DNA of 32,496 nucleotides from Flavobacteriales bacterium (GCA_024643405.1 JAHENA010000029.1:1-32496), one strand, 5' to 3'; positions 23,029 to 31,827 are shown, counted from the stretch's first letter. The notes: generated from the letters alone by a model not told the origin. Numbers and translations are program-made.

Positions 23029-25710
23029 ATGAAACACATTTACTTAATAATGCTGGTCGTGTTTGGCATTAATTTTTCCCAAGCACAAAATGTAACAGGA
23101 ACTATTTCAGATGATTCTGGAGCCCCAATTGCGGGGGTTAACGTTATAGAAAAAGGTACAGGAACTGGTGTTGTTTCTGATTTTGAAGGGAATTATTCCA
23201 TAGCAGTTGGACCAACAGCAACGCTTATCTTTAGTTATGTTGGATATAATTCAATCACTATTGAAGTAAATAACAGATCAAAGATAAATGTCACCATGCA
23301 AGAAGGGGTGAGTTTAGAGGAAGTTGTATTGGTTGGCTCACGCAGCCCAAAAAGAACTGCCTTAGATACAGCTGTGGCTATTGATGTGATTGATGTAGCC
23401 GAAGTAACGACTCAGGTTGGTAAGGTTGAAATTAATGAAATGCTCCAATATGCAGCACCTTCATTTAATGCCAACAAACAAACGGGGTCAGATGGTGCTG
23501 ACCACGTTGACCCAGCTTCTTTAAGAGGAATGGGACCTGACCAAACCTTAGTTTTAATTAATGGAAAACGCAGACATCAGTCCTCATTGATAAACATTTT
23601 TGGAACCAGAGGAAGAGGAAACACTGGAACCGATTTAAACGCCATTCCTGCTTCTTCAATAAAAAGAATAGAAATATTAAGAGATGGAGCTTCAGCACAA
23701 TATGGTTCTGATGCGATTGCCGGTGTTATTAATATTGTATTAAAAGATAATGTTGATAATTTAACAGGTAGCATCAGTTATGGTGCTTATAGTACAAACG
23801 CTCAAGGAGATTTCGGAACAGACCCTTATGGATTATGGAATACCGATGGGTACAGACTTGACACTAAAAAAGATGGTAATGCCATTGGAAAAGATAAAAA
23901 TTTTGACGGAGGTTCTGTTAAGGTTGCGGCTAATTATGGATTTGAAATTGGCAAAGGAGGATATGCCAACTTTACTACGGAGTTTTTAAATAAAAATAAA
24001 ACGCTGCGCCCTGGGTTTGAATTCAGAAAAGGTTTTGGTGAAGCCGCTATTGAAGGTTTTAATTTCTTTGGGAATTTAGCAGTTCCAGTTTCTGATAAAA
24101 CTGAGATTTATGCTTTTGGAGGAAGAAATTACAGAGATACTGACGCCTATGCCTTCACCAGAAATAATCCAACAGCTAGAAATGTGGTTAGCATTTATCC
24201 AGACGGTTTTACTCCAAGAATCACGTCTATTATTGTAGATAAATCTTTCTCAGCAGGTGTAAGAACTGAAACAGCGAGTGGATGGAAAATTGACATTAGT
24301 AATACCTACGGAATAAACGATTTTCATTATTATATAAAAGGAACCCTCAACGCCTCTTTGGAAGAAACCTCTCCAACTGATTTTGATGCAGGCGGACATA
24401 GTCTGGCTCAGAACACCGTTAATTTTGATTTTTCTAAATATTACGATAATGTATTAAGTGGAATGAACTTAGCATTTGGAGCCGAATACAGAACGGAGCA
24501 ATTTATGATTTATGCTGGCGAAGAAGGATCTTATGGAACGTATTCAGATACAGGTATACTAATTACAGATCCTGGCACCCAATTTCAACCTACAGATCCA
24601 ATTACCGGTGACTTAAGACCTGGTGGTTCTCAAGGTTTTCCTGGTTATGCACCTGCGAATGAGGTGGATAGAAGCAGAAGCAATTTATCGTTATATGCAG
24701 ATGCAGAATTTGATTTATCTGAAACCTTTTTAATAAGTGCAGCCGCTCGTTTTGAAAACTTTAGTGATTTTGGAAGTACTTTAAACGGAAAATTAGCAGC
24801 ACGCTTAAAAGCTTCTGATAAGATTAATATTAGAGGTTCTGTAAGTACAGGATTTAGAGCGCCATCGTTAGCTCAAATATATTACAACCTAAAATTCACA
24901 AACTTTGTAGGCGGACAAGCATTAGAATCCTTATTATCTCCTAATAATAGCCCAGTAACAGCATCTTTTGGAATTGGACAATTAAAAGAAGAAAAAGCGT
25001 TTAATGCGGCTTTAGGTTTTACGAGTTCTTTTGGTGATTTCACGGCCACTGTCGATGGTTACTATATTGCCGTTCAAGACAGAATTGTGTTAACAGGTAA
25101 TTTTGATGCGCCACAAATACCAAATGTAGAGGCTGCTCAGTTTTTTGCTAATGGAGCTGATACAAAAACAACTGGTGTAGATATTATTTTAGCCTATAAA
25201 ACCAAACTAGATGGTGACAGTTCTTTAGGAGCAACCTTTTTAGGAAACTTCAATGATATGAAAATCGATAAAGTAAAAAATGGTGCTTTAGATGAACAAA
25301 CCTTTTTTGGAGAACGTGACAAAGCCTTTTTATTGACATCAGCTCCAAAAAGTAAATTAAGTTTAAATTTAAATTATAATAGAGGTTGGTTTGATACAGG
25401 TTTAACTTTTACCAGATTTAGTGATGTAGAATTATTAGACTATCAAATGTATGAAGACACAGCTGATTATGGCAGTTTAGCTCAACAAGTTGCTGCTGCG
25501 ACAGATGCCTATGGAGCTAAAGTTGTGACAGACTTAAATTTAGGTTTTAAACTTTCTAAAAGTTTAAAACTGAATGTGGGAAGCAATAATTTATTCAACG
25601 TATATCCAGATCAACAAGATGACTGGACAGAAGCTGGAGGTTATTGGGACTCGGTTCAAATGGGATTCAGTGGTGCTTATTACTACGCAAGACTTAATTA
25701 CAACTTCTAA
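23029..25710 (+). CDS. TonB-dependent outer-membrane receptor
   Basis: 893 residues. Such receptors import iron complexes, vitamins or larger nutrients across the outer membrane using TonB energy. Seen: signal peptide (about 1-19, ending SQAQ), CarboxypepD_reg-like domain (about 20-95, with VTGTISDDSGAPIAGVNV and SYVGYNS), plug domain (about 105-240: SLRGMGPDQTLVLINGKRRH, then RIEILRDGASAQYGSDAIAG), then a long beta-barrel with many short aromatic strands that ends in an aromatic Phe (YARLNYNF), the usual outer-membrane insertion signal. There is no SusD gene next to it, so it is not a glycan SusC/D pair; the substrate is unknown. Transcription ends at a strong hairpin 20 bases downstream. 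Confidence 0.93.
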   Translation: MKHIYLIMLVVFGINFSQAQNVTGTISDDSGAPIAGVNVIEKGTGTGVVSDFEGNYSIAVGPTATLIFSYVGYNSITIEVNNRSKINVTMQEGVSLEEVVLVGSRSPKRTALDTAVAIDVIDVAEVTTQVGKVEINEMLQYAAPSFNANKQTGSDGADHVDPASLRGMGPDQTLVLINGKRRHQSSLINIFGTRGRGNTGTDLNAIPASSIKRIEILRDGASAQYGSDAIAGVINIVLKDNVDNLTGSISYGAYSTNAQGDFGTDPYGLWNTDGYRLDTKKDGNAIGKDKNFDGGSVKVAANYGFEIGKGGYANFTTEFLNKNKTLRPGFEFRKGFGEAAIEGFNFFGNLAVPVSDKTEIYAFGGRNYRDTDAYAFTRNNPTARNVVSIYPDGFTPRITSIIVDKSFSAGVRTETASGWKIDISNTYGINDFHYYIKGTLNASLEETSPTDFDAGGHSLAQNTVNFDFSKYYDNVLSGMNLAFGAEYRTEQFMIYAGEEGSYGTYSDTGILITDPGTQFQPTDPITGDLRPGGSQGFPGYAPANEVDRSRSNLSLYADAEFDLSETFLISAAARFENFSDFGSTLNGKLAARLKASDKINIRGSVSTGFRAPSLAQIYYNLKFTNFVGGQALESLLSPNNSPVTASFGIGQLKEEKAFNAALGFTSSFGDFTATVDGYYIAVQDRIVLTGNFDAPQIPNVEAAQFFANGADTKTTGVDIILAYKTKLDGDSSLGATFLGNFNDMKIDKVKNGALDEQTFFGERDKAFLLTSAPKSKLSLNLNYNRGWFDTGLTFTRFSDVELLDYQMYEDTADYGSLAQQVAAATDAYGAKVVTDLNLGFKLSKSLKLNVGSNNLFNVYPDQQDDWTEAGGYWDSVQMGFSGAYYYARLNYNF

Positions 25711-25730
25711 TTTAGAATATTTATTAAAAT

Positions 25731-25760
25731 AAAAAACCGAGCTAAAAAGCTCGGTTTTTT
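25731..25760. terminator. Strong bidirectional terminator after TonB receptor gene
   Basis: A 13-bp perfect stem AAAAAACCGAGCT (25731-25743) / AGCTCGGTTTTTT (25748-25760) with an AAAA loop. Its symmetric A/T ends allow termination from both the receptor gene (plus) and sua5 (minus). Confidence 0.93.
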
Positions 25761-25827
25761 TAATATACCATTTTTATTGTCTATTCTCTAGAATCTACAA
25801 AAGGATGCGTTGTTATTAAAAGTAATT

Positions 25828-26784
25828 CTATTTTGTAGCTCTGAACAACCTGTCATTAATAGATTTGCCAAGTCCATAATCTGGAAATACCTCTGCAACA
25901 ATCATGTCTAAATTCAAGGCATCTAAATCGTGAAGTGTAGTATACAATTTAGAAGCGGCTTCATTTAAATCTCCAGATTTGGATAAAACTGCTAAGGTTT
26001 CTATATTTGATACATTCATTGTTTCAGAAAATCGGATTACACCTATTTTTTTATTTCTATGGCCTTGAATAAATGCTTCTATATTTTCTACCAAATATGT
26101 TTTAGTTTTTGGGGCATAATGTCTCTCTAACATCCCCGGAGCTTCTGGCGCTATTTCCTTCTTGTTTTTAATTGTAACCTCTCCAATTACATGACTAATA
26201 TCCTCTATTGAAATTGACCCTAATCTATAAAGTACAGGCTCATTGTTTTCAAACCCTATAATAGTAGACTCTATACCTTTTTTGCAGTCTCCACCTTCAA
26301 GAACCATTGAAATACAATTCTTAAAATAACCTTCAACATGTGAAGCTTTAGTAGGACTTATAAAACCAAAAGGATTGGCACTTGGTGCTGCCAGAGGAAA
26401 AGACAATTCTTTTAACAAACTTAGAGTAACGGGATGATTGGGAATGCGTATAGCAACAGTGTCTTTCCCTCCGGTTATTAAATCGGGGATATTAGACTTT
26501 TTCTTCAAAACCAGAGTTAACGGTCCTGGCCAAAAAGCCTTAGCCAATTTTTTTGCCTTTTCAGGAAAATTAGCGACGAGTTCTTCTACTTTTTCTAATG
26601 TGGGCACATGAACAATTAAAGGATTAAATAAAGGGCGTTGTTTAATCTCAAAAATTTTACGAATGGCCTTTTCACTATAAATATTGCCTGCTAAACCATA
26701 AACAGTCTCTGTTGGTATAGCAACAACATCATCGTTATTTAATATTTGAACTGCTTTGGCAATATCTTTAGAAATGATAGTCAT
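25828..26784 (-). CDS. L-threonylcarbamoyladenylate synthase, long Sua5 form
   Basis: 318 residues. The enzyme makes threonylcarbamoyl-AMP from threonine, bicarbonate and ATP, the first step of the t6A37 tRNA modification. Seen: YrdC-type domain with IPTETVYGL (23-31), KQRPLFNPLIVHV (48-60), the conserved SAPSANPFG, and EGGDCKKGIESTII; then the linker APGMLERHYAPKTKTYL and a C-terminal Sua5 domain (about 225-318), which distinguishes Sua5 from the shorter TsaC. It lies downstream of the ferredoxin gene on the same strand, with a terminator-like hairpin between them. Confidence 0.92.
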   Translation of the reverse strand: MTIISKDIAKAVQILNNDDVVAIPTETVYGLAGNIYSEKAIRKIFEIKQRPLFNPLIVHVPTLEKVEELVANFPEKAKKLAKAFWPGPLTLVLKKKSNIPDLITGGKDTVAIRIPNHPVTLSLLKELSFPLAAPSANPFGFISPTKASHVEGYFKNCISMVLEGGDCKKGIESTIIGFENNEPVLYRLGSISIEDISHVIGEVTIKNKKEIAPEAPGMLERHYAPKTKTYLVENIEAFIQGHRNKKIGVIRFSETMNVSNIETLAVLSKSGDLNEAASKLYTTLHDLDALNLDMIVAEVFPDYGLGKSINDRLFRATK

Positions 26785-26802
26785 ATTTTCTTGTCCTGAA
26801 AC

Positions 26803-26828
26803 AAAAAACCCCGAGCAATAAACTCAGG
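26803..26828 (-). terminator. Intrinsic terminator after ferredoxin gene
   Basis: Read on the minus strand, CCTGAG (26828-26823) pairs with CTCGGG (26815-26810) with one G-U pair and a 7-base loop, followed by G and then six T (26808-26803). This separates ferredoxin from sua5. Confidence 0.75.
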
Positions 26829-26852
26829 ATTAATTATCAATTTAACTTTCTA

Positions 26853-27206
26853 TTAATCTTCTGGATGCATAAAACGTTGTTTTGCCAACAATTGTTCTTC
26901 AGTTTCTACATGAGATTCATCAGGTACACAACAATCAACAGGACATACTGCAGCACATTGTGGTTCATCATGAAAACCTTTACATTCTGTACATTTATCT
27001 GGTACAATGTAATATACTTCATCACTTATTGGTTCTTGCGCTTCATCAGCATCAACCTCAGTGCCATTAGTTAAAACTACTTTTCCCTTTAAACTCGTAC
27101 CATCATTATAACGCCAATCATCAGAAGCCTCATAAATAGCTGTATTTGGGCATTCTGGCTCACAGGCGCCACAATTTATACATTCATCTGTTATTATAAT
27201 TGCCAT
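26853..27206 (-). CDS. 2[4Fe-4S] ferredoxin, Alvin type
   Basis: 117 residues from the ATG at 27206. It is a small cytoplasmic electron carrier with two [4Fe-4S] clusters. Seen: [12 protein letters not shown] with Cys9, 12, 15 and 19, and a second motif Cys72-x2-Cys75-x8-Cys84-x3-Cys88 with the extended spacing of Alvin (Allochromatium vinosum)-type ferredoxins; Cys92 and Cys93 are extra. About 50 residues between the motifs form an acidic insertion. Starting at the further upstream ATG (27266) would add 20 residues ahead of the conserved [13 protein letters not shown] and would run through a promoter for the divergent gene, so I reject it. It is divergent from the acyl-CoA reductase; the electron partner is unknown. 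Confidence 0.9.
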   Translation of the reverse strand: MAIIITDECINCGACEPECPNTAIYEASDDWRYNDGTSLKGKVVLTNGTEVDADEAQEPISDEVYYIVPDKCTECKGFHDEPQCAAVCPVDCCVPDESHVETEEQLLAKQRFMHPED

Positions 27207-27229
27207 AGCATTTTCTTTTTCTAAATTTG
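27200..27229 (+). promoter_or_regulatory. Promoter for the acyl-CoA reductase-serC-serA run
   Basis: TTG (27200-27202), a 19-base spacer, and TAAATTTG (27222-27229) match TTG-N19-TAnnTTTG exactly. The -33 TTG overlaps the start region of the divergent ferredoxin gene (its ATG is 27206-27204), so polymerase binding here could interfere with ferredoxin expression. The predicted leader of the reductase transcript is about 40 bases. Confidence 0.75.
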
Positions 27230-27273
27230 CAGAGGCTAAAATAAAACCAAAACCATTCATAACCAAATAGAGA

Positions 27274-28332
27274 ATGCATTTACAACAAAGAATTAACGCT
27301 TTTGTAAAATTAGGAGAATTTTTAAGTCAATTTTCTAATGAAGTAATTCAAAAAAAGGAAACTATTGAACACAATGAGTTGTTTTTTGAAGGATTTAAAC
27401 ATCAATTAAAATTGGCTCAAGAAAATAATGGATGGTTTTCAAAAGAAAATATGGCATTTGCTATTAATGGTTGGGCAGAGTCATTAACTTTTGAAAAAAT
27501 GAACAAATGGTTATCTCCTTATAACCTTTCAATAAACAAACCTAAAAAGGTCGCCATTATTATGGCCGGCAATATACCACTGGTGGGGTTCCATGATTTT
27601 TTATCAGTTTTAATAAGTGGTCATCATGCCATAATTAAGCAATCATCAAATGATCAGTATCTCCTTCCCTATTTAGCTAAATATTTAGAATATGCAGAGC
27701 CAGAATTTAAAGGAGCCATTCATTTTACAGATAAGAAACTTGAAAATTTTGATGCTGTTATTGCAACAGGCAGTAACAATACTGCTCGTTATTTTGAATA
27801 TTACTTTAAAGGCAAACCTTCTATCATTAGAAATAACAGAAATTCTGTTGCTGTTTTAAAAGGTCAAGAAACTTTAGAAGATATGCAAGCCCTTTCTGAA
27901 GATATATTTAGATACTATGGTTTAGGATGTAGAAATGTTTCAAAATTATATGTTCCTAAAAACTATAATTTTGATTTGTTCTTTCAGGGAATTTATCATT
28001 GGCATCCAATCATTGAGATAGCAAAATATGCTAATAATTATGACTACAATAAAGCCGTTTATTTAATGAGTGAATTTGAAATGCTCGAAAATGGCTTTTT
28101 AATGATCAAAGAAGATTCCAGTGCGGTTTCACCAATAGCTACAGTTTTTTATGAGTATTATGACAATTTTGCGCAATTGAAGTCGAAATTAGAAAAAGAG
28201 AAAGAGTCGATTCAGTGTATTGTTTCCAGCGGATTTATTAAAAATGAAATAGCATTCGGTATGACTCAAAAACCTCAACTTTGGGATTATGCGGATGATG
28301 TTGATTCTATTGAATTTTTGTTAGAAATTTGA
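27274..28332 (+). CDS. LuxC-like acyl-CoA reductase
   Basis: 352 residues, somewhat shorter than luminous-bacterium LuxC. The family reduces acyl-CoA or acyl-enzyme to fatty aldehyde with NADPH on an aldehyde-dehydrogenase-like fold. Seen: [16 protein letters not shown] (95-110) and [16 protein letters not shown] (163-178) for the nucleotide, and [15 protein letters not shown] (214-228) with Cys219 as the likely acyl-accepting nucleophile. No luciferase (luxAB) or luxDE gene is present, so this is not a lux operon. It is first in a plus-strand run with serC (75 bp) and serA (78 bp), under a good promoter, and divergent from a ferredoxin. Product and physiological role are unknown; a role in lipid or aldehyde metabolism is a guess. 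Confidence 0.85.
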   Translation: MHLQQRINAFVKLGEFLSQFSNEVIQKKETIEHNELFFEGFKHQLKLAQENNGWFSKENMAFAINGWAESLTFEKMNKWLSPYNLSINKPKKVAIIMAGNIPLVGFHDFLSVLISGHHAIIKQSSNDQYLLPYLAKYLEYAEPEFKGAIHFTDKKLENFDAVIATGSNNTARYFEYYFKGKPSIIRNNRNSVAVLKGQETLEDMQALSEDIFRYYGLGCRNVSKLYVPKNYNFDLFFQGIYHWHPIIEIAKYANNYDYNKAVYLMSEFEMLENGFLMIKEDSSAVSPIATVFYEYYDNFAQLKSKLEKEKESIQCIVSSGFIKNEIAFGMTQKPQLWDYADDVDSIEFLLEI

Positions 28333-28407
28333 CTAAAAAATTATGGAATTTATAACATTTAATCCTCATTTTATTTGGAACTTTGTATCTCAAAATTCTT
28401 ATAAAAA

Positions 28408-29472
28408 ATGAAAAAACATAACTTTAGCGCAGGACCAAGTATATTACCTCAAGAAGTTTTACTTAAGGCCTCTCATGCCGTCATAGATTTCAATAATGAA
28501 GGCTTATCTTTATTAGAAATATCGCACAGAAGTAAATCCTTTGTTGATGTGATGGAAAAAGCAAGATCACTGACTTTAGAACTTTTAGGTTTAGAAGGCA
28601 AAGGCTATAAAGCGTTGTTTTTACAAGGTGGTGCAAGCACGCAGTTTTTGATGGTTGCCATGAATCTATTAGAAAAAAGAGCGGGTTATTTAAATACTGG
28701 TACATGGAGTGCTAAAGCGATTAAAGAAGCACAGATTTTAGATGATATTTATGAAGTAGCCTCTAGTAAAGAAGCAAACTATAATTATATACCAAAAGGT
28801 TACGATATACCTGAAGACTATGATTATTTCCATTGTACTTCAAATAACACCATTTTTGGGACACAAATAAAATCATTTCCAAACTCACCAATTCCTATGG
28901 TTTGTGACATGAGTAGTGATATTTTTTCTCGTGTTTTAGATTTTTCAAAATTTGATTTAATTTATGCTGGTGCTCAAAAAAACATGGGACCGGCCGGTAC
29001 TACTCTTGTAGTTATTAAAGAAGATATTTTAGGCAAAGTATCTCGTAAAATTCCTTCTATTATGGATTATAAATTACATATTGCCAATGGCAGTATGTAC
29101 AATACGCCTCCGGTTTTTGCAGTTTACACATCCATGCTAACTTTAGAATGGATTAAGAATTTAGGTGGTATTGCTAAAATGGAAGAAATCAATGAGAAAA
29201 AGGCAAGAGTGATGTATTCTGAAATAGATTTAAACCCATTATTCAATGGTTTTGCTACTAAAGAAGACCGTTCATTTATGAATGCAACGTTTACACTTCA
29301 AAATGAAAATTTAAAAGAAACGTTTGAAACCATGTTAAAAGAAGCTGGAATAAGCGGATTAAATGGCCACAGAAGTGTTGGAGGTTATAGAGCATCTATG
29401 TATAATGCGTTGCCATTAGAAAGCGTAAAAGCTCTTGTAGAAGTCATGAGTGAATTAGAAAGCAAAGCGTAA
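28408..29472 (+). CDS. serC: Phosphoserine aminotransferase
   Basis: 354 residues, normal for the family. It converts 3-phosphohydroxypyruvate and glutamate to phosphoserine and 2-oxoglutarate (and the analogous step in vitamin B6 synthesis in some bacteria) with PLP. Seen: FSAGPSILPQEVL (6-18), the conserved HRS (40-42), FLQGGASTQF (71-80), YAGAQKNMGPAGTTLV (186-201) in which Lys191 binds PLP, and GHRSVGGYRASMYNALP near the C-terminus. It is followed by serA, so two of the three steps from 3-phosphoglycerate to serine are together; serB is not in this window. Confidence 0.96.
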   Translation: MKKHNFSAGPSILPQEVLLKASHAVIDFNNEGLSLLEISHRSKSFVDVMEKARSLTLELLGLEGKGYKALFLQGGASTQFLMVAMNLLEKRAGYLNTGTWSAKAIKEAQILDDIYEVASSKEANYNYIPKGYDIPEDYDYFHCTSNNTIFGTQIKSFPNSPIPMVCDMSSDIFSRVLDFSKFDLIYAGAQKNMGPAGTTLVVIKEDILGKVSRKIPSIMDYKLHIANGSMYNTPPVFAVYTSMLTLEWIKNLGGIAKMEEINEKKARVMYSEIDLNPLFNGFATKEDRSFMNATFTLQNENLKETFETMLKEAGISGLNGHRSVGGYRASMYNALPLESVKALVEVMSELESKA

Positions 29473-29533
29473 AAATATCTGGAATGGTTTTTAATTTTTT
29501 AAACTATTCTATTCAAAAATTCAATTAATTCAA

Positions 29534-29545
29534 AAGTTTAAACTT
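29534..29545. promoter_or_regulatory. 12-bp palindrome AAGTTTAAACTT before serA
   Basis: A perfect palindrome that ends 5 bases before the serA ATG in the 78-bp serC-serA gap. It could affect serA expression or be chance; no regulator is recognised. Confidence 0.25.
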
Positions 29546-29550
29546 ATAGA

Positions 29551-30501
29551 ATGAAAGTATTAGCAAACGACGGCATTTCACAAACCGGAAAAGAAGCTCT
29601 AGAAAAAGGCGGGTATGAAGTTATTACCACTACTGTAGCGCAAGAGCAATTAATAAACTACATCAACGAAAAAGACATAAGTGTACTATTAGTTAGAAGT
29701 GCGACTACTGTACGTAAAGATTTAATAGATGCATGCCCAAGCCTCAAGATAATAGGTCGTGGCGGTGTTGGTATGGATAACATTGACGTGGAATATGCCA
29801 AAAGCAAAGGTTTAAAGGTTATTAATACGCCGGCATCTTCATCACATTCAGTCGCAGAATTAGTATTTGGTCATTTTTATGGGTTAGCAAGATTTTTACA
29901 TAACTCCAACAGAGACATGCCTTTAGAAGGAGATTCTAATTTTGGGAAATTAAAAAAAGCCTATGCCAACGGAACCGAACTTAAGGGAAAAACTTTAGGT
30001 GTTTTAGGTTTTGGTCGGATTGGGCAAGCAACTGCAAAAGTGGCCTTAGGAGCTGGCATGAAAGTTATTGCATTTGATCCGTTTATTGAAAAAGCTAATT
30101 TAGAACTTGAATTTTTTGACGGACAAAAAGTAAATTTTGAAATTAAAACCATTTCAAAAAAAGACGTTTTAAAGCAAGCTGATTTTATCACATTACATGT
30201 GCCTGCTCAAAAAGAGTACGTTATTGGAAAAGCAGAGTTTGATATGATGAAAGACGGTGTCATTATTGCCAATGCTGCACGTGGTGGCGTTCTTGATGAA
30301 ATAGCTCTTGTTAAAGCAATTGAAAGTGGAAAAGTTGCTGGTGCTGCATTAGATGTTTTTGAAAAAGAACCAAAACCAGAAATTCAACTTTTAATGAATG
30401 CATCACTTTCATTAACACCACATATAGGTGCGGCTACCAATGAAGCACAAGATAGAATTGGAACAGAATTAGCTGAACAAATTATAAGTATTCTTGGTTA
30501 A
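29551..30501 (+). CDS. serA: D-3-phosphoglycerate dehydrogenase, short form
   Basis: 316 residues. It oxidises 3-phosphoglycerate to 3-phosphohydroxypyruvate with NAD+, the first step of serine synthesis. Seen: IGRGGVGMDNIDVEYA (68-83), NAD motif VLGFGRIGQATAK (151-163), ANAARGG with the catalytic Arg, and LTPHIGAAT (288-296) with His291, the catalytic acid-base. It ends right after the substrate domain helix, without the ASB and ACT domains of longer enzymes, so serine feedback through an ACT domain is not expected. Being in one run with serC supports the assignment over other 2-hydroxyacid dehydrogenases. An intrinsic terminator follows. Confidence 0.92.
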   Translation: MKVLANDGISQTGKEALEKGGYEVITTTVAQEQLINYINEKDISVLLVRSATTVRKDLIDACPSLKIIGRGGVGMDNIDVEYAKSKGLKVINTPASSSHSVAELVFGHFYGLARFLHNSNRDMPLEGDSNFGKLKKAYANGTELKGKTLGVLGFGRIGQATAKVALGAGMKVIAFDPFIEKANLELEFFDGQKVNFEIKTISKKDVLKQADFITLHVPAQKEYVIGKAEFDMMKDGVIIANAARGGVLDEIALVKAIESGKVAGAALDVFEKEPKPEIQLLMNASLSLTPHIGAATNEAQDRIGTELAEQIISILG

Positions 30502-30527
30502 AAATTATGACCAAAATAACATTAAGG

Positions 30528-30559
30528 AGTCCTATATTAACTATGTAGGGCTTTTTTTT
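30528..30559 (+). terminator. Intrinsic terminator after serA
   Basis: A 7-bp stem AGTCCTA (30528-30534) / TAGGGCT (30546-30552) with one G-U pair and an 11-base loop, running into eight T (30552-30559). Confidence 0.85.
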
Positions 30560-30605
30560 GTACATTGAAAATCAATTTTATAAACAATTTTAATTACGAA
30601 ATATT

Positions 30606-31244
30606 ATGTCTGGTATATTAGATTTATTAAATAGTGACCTAGGAAAATCGATTATTGGCGGTGTATCCAATCAAACCAATCAACCACAAAATAAAACGCA
30701 AGATGTTTTAACAATGGCGCTACCTGTTTTAATGACTGCCATGAGACGAAACGCAGCAACACCACAAGGCGCACAGGGTTTATTAAGTGCAATAGGCAGC
30801 AAACATGACGGTAGTATATTAGATAATCTTAGTGGTCTTTTTGAAGGCGGCATTGATGCCGGCATATTAGATGACGGAGGAAAAATATTAGGGCATGTTT
30901 TAGGTGGAAAGCAAAAAAATGTTGAGTTGGCCTTAAGTCAAAAATCTGGTATAGATGCAGGTTCTGTTGCACAAATATTAAAAGTAGCTGCGCCTATTTT
31001 AATGGGAGTTATAGGAAATCAAGCTAAGAAGCAAAACGTAAATGATGCTAGTGGTATTGAAAACTTGTTAGGTGGTTTATTAACTGGGAATTCCCCTAAA
31101 CATGAACAAAGTTTTTTAGAGTCCGTGCTTGATGCAGATGGTGACGGAAGTATTATAGATGATGTTGCAGGGATGGTTTTAGGCGGTTCAAAAAAGAAGG
31201 GGGGTCTTGGAGGATTATTAGGTGGACTTTTCAGCCGAAAATAA
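30606..31244 (+). CDS. DUF937 (YidB-like) protein
   Basis: 212 residues, no signal peptide. DUF937 proteins are helical, glycine-rich and of unknown function. Seen: MSGILDLLNSDLGKSIIGGV at the start, a helical stretch DVLTMALPVLMTAMRRN (33-49), and the family core KQKNVELALSQKSGIDAGSV (102-121) followed by ILKVAAPILMGVIG. Two similar loops occur, HDGSILDNLSGLF (67-79) and DADGDGSIIDDVAGMV (176-191); the second has Asp176, 178, 180, Ser182 and Asp185/186, which looks like a Ca2+-binding loop. The tail is glycine- and lysine-rich. It stands alone between two terminators. Confidence 0.83.
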   Translation: MSGILDLLNSDLGKSIIGGVSNQTNQPQNKTQDVLTMALPVLMTAMRRNAATPQGAQGLLSAIGSKHDGSILDNLSGLFEGGIDAGILDDGGKILGHVLGGKQKNVELALSQKSGIDAGSVAQILKVAAPILMGVIGNQAKKQNVNDASGIENLLGGLLTGNSPKHEQSFLESVLDADGDGSIIDDVAGMVLGGSKKKGGLGGLLGGLFSRK

Positions 31245-31270
31245 AATTTCATTTCTTAAATATATGATGC

Positions 31271-31299
31271 GTCACACCATGCGGTGTGACTCATTTTTT
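31271..31299 (+). terminator. Intrinsic terminator after DUF937 gene
   Basis: An 8-bp perfect stem GTCACACC (31271-31278) / GGTGTGAC (31283-31290) with a 4-base loop, then TCA and six T (31294-31299). Confidence 0.88.
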
Positions 31300-31392
31300 G
31301 TTAAAATATTATAAAATAATTATTTCCAGAATCCTTTTTTGTAAATTAAGGGGAGCTTAACTAACATTAATTATTTTATTAAGTATAAACGG

Positions 31393-31827
31393 ATGAAATC
31401 TTTTTTATTTTTTGTATTCATACTCAGCCTTGCCTTAGGGTGCAAGACGACAAAGGTTGTGAGTTCAGAAGATAATGTGATAAACAATATAAAATCTCTA
31501 GATACCGTTCGAATTGCAAATGATGATTTAGAATATGAAATTATTATTATTGAACCAGGCTTTCAAACTTGGCTTGCGTCTACAGCGAGACCTGAAGGTT
31601 TTTATTCTCAAACCTATTTAGAAAATAAAAATATCATCTTTGTAACAGAATGGAATAGTAGAGTTTTACAACCTCAGCGCTTCAATCCTAACTTATATGA
31701 AATGCAAATTGACTATCAACGAGGCATTGATTATGGTTACGAAGTTAATTATAAGCTTTATAATTATTTTATTTACTTCCAGTTAAAACACAAACAGCAA
31801 TTAGCAGGATTTGTCCCTAGAATTTGA
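31393..31827 (+). CDS. Small lipoprotein (DUF6146-like)
   Basis: 144 residues. A lipoprotein signal (about 1-17, lipobox ALGC with Cys17) predicts lipid anchoring. The mature part contains LEYEIIIIEPGFQTWL and TARPEGFYSQTYLENKN, then NSRVLQPQRFNPNLYEMQI and YEVNYKLYNYFIYFQLKH. From memory this matches the Bacteroidota family DUF6146, whose function is unknown; the number is uncertain. It is followed after 35 bases by a small membrane protein gene and then by a third gene overlapping that one, so these three look like one unit. Confidence 0.65.
   Translation: MKSFLFFVFILSLALGCKTTKVVSSEDNVINNIKSLDTVRIANDDLEYEIIIIEPGFQTWLASTARPEGFYSQTYLENKNIIFVTEWNSRVLQPQRFNPNLYEMQIDYQRGIDYGYEVNYKLYNYFIYFQLKHKQQLAGFVPRI

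Noticed and set aside
23029-25710. TonB receptor as part of a SusC/SusD polysaccharide locus
   Set aside because: No SusD-like lipoprotein or glycoside hydrolase lies next to it and a strong terminator follows directly.
27207-27266. Longer ferredoxin start at 27266
   Set aside because: It adds 20 residues before the conserved [13 protein letters not shown] and would run across the promoter of the divergent gene.
27274-28332. LuxC-like gene as evidence of bioluminescence
   Set aside because: No luxA, B, D or E is near, and LuxC-like reductases are common in non-luminous Bacteroidota.
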